Shown piece after piece: positions 63,996 to 64,000 of a stretch of 64,000 bases of DNA (the first letter of the stretch is position 1; each line of letters starts with the position of its first letter). The translations under genes and the position numbers were made by a program. This stretch comes from Myxococcaceae bacterium (GTDB taxonomy: Bacteria; Myxococcota; Myxococcia; Myxococcales; Myxococcaceae). Location of the stretch: positions 1-64,000 of the forward strand of contig RPRB01000002.1 of the NCBI GenBank assembly GCA_003818285.1. The letters run 5' to 3'. Under the pieces are notes generated by a model. The model saw only the letters and a program-made list of their open reading frames with translations. It made no database searches and was not told where the DNA came from.

Positions 63996-64000
63996 GCACC

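Noticed and set aside
63961-64000. Terminator or repeat at the window end
   Set aside because: Strong GC hairpins are present but without a T-run, and the sequence stops here, so no call can be supported.

Overview
The window is a GC-rich chromosomal segment from a bacterium that is most likely a member of Myxococcota, close to the Myxococcus/Anaeromyxobacter side. This rests on the very high GC content, many GTG and TTG starts, two eukaryote-like Ser/Thr kinases, an FHA-GAF-sigma54 activator, several lipoproteins of unknown function, and a site upstream of an imuA-like gene that fits the LexA box described for Myxococcus xanthus. No tRNA, rRNA, CRISPR array, transposase or phage gene was found.

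Region 1 (1-30 kb left of the ribosomal cluster: 1-27404). It opens with the 5' part of an imuA-like SOS gene behind a LexA box. Next come an alpha/beta hydrolase whose nucleophile serine is alanine, a VWA lipoprotein, and lon. A tightly overlapping operon (5977-12723) then encodes a membrane Ser/Thr kinase, a membrane TPR/coiled-coil protein, an FHA-GAF-sigma54 activator and two lipoproteins. After it lie two minus-strand membrane proteins, mutL (without recognisable endonuclease motifs), a small lipoprotein, an atypical SDR followed by an acyltransferase, a DciA-like DUF721 gene overlapping a CAP-domain gene, a small Cys-rich protein, a TPR-soluble lytic transglycosylase, psuG with an upstream DUF2314-like gene, a membrane protein, and a frameshifted SRPBCC pseudogene.

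Region 2 (27415-43052, minus strand). This is the S10-spc-alpha ribosomal cluster read as one block: rpsJ, rplD, rplW, rplB, rpsS, rplV, rpsC, rplP, rpmC, rpsQ, rplN, rplX, rplE, rpsN, rpsH, rplF, rplR, rpsE, rpmD, rplO, secY, adk, map, infA, rpmJ, rpsM, rpsK, rpsD, rpoA, rplQ. The striking point is that rplC (L3) is absent: the rpsJ stop and rplD start are three bases apart. A good sigma70-like promoter precedes rpsJ and a candidate precedes infA.

Region 3 (43350-60738) is an accessory tract lying between the S10 cluster and the str operon. It carries a membrane diguanylate cyclase, a Tat-exported class V aminotransferase-like PLP protein, an isoquinoline 1-oxidoreductase-type pair (2Fe-2S and molybdopterin subunits) with a dihaem lipoprotein, a DUF1089 protein, a sodium:solute symporter, an NmrA-like protein, a quinone oxidoreductase, a trihaem cytochrome c, a second Ser/Thr kinase with a TolB-like/TPR C-terminus, a divergent CGNR regulator/monooxygenase pair with repeated operator half-sites, an EamA transporter, two copies of a 56-bp hairpin repeat, and an AraC-type regulator.

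Region 4 (60811-63937, minus strand) is the str operon rpsL-rpsG-fusA with its promoter. No tuf gene follows fusA. The window ends upstream of rpsL in GC-rich hairpins.
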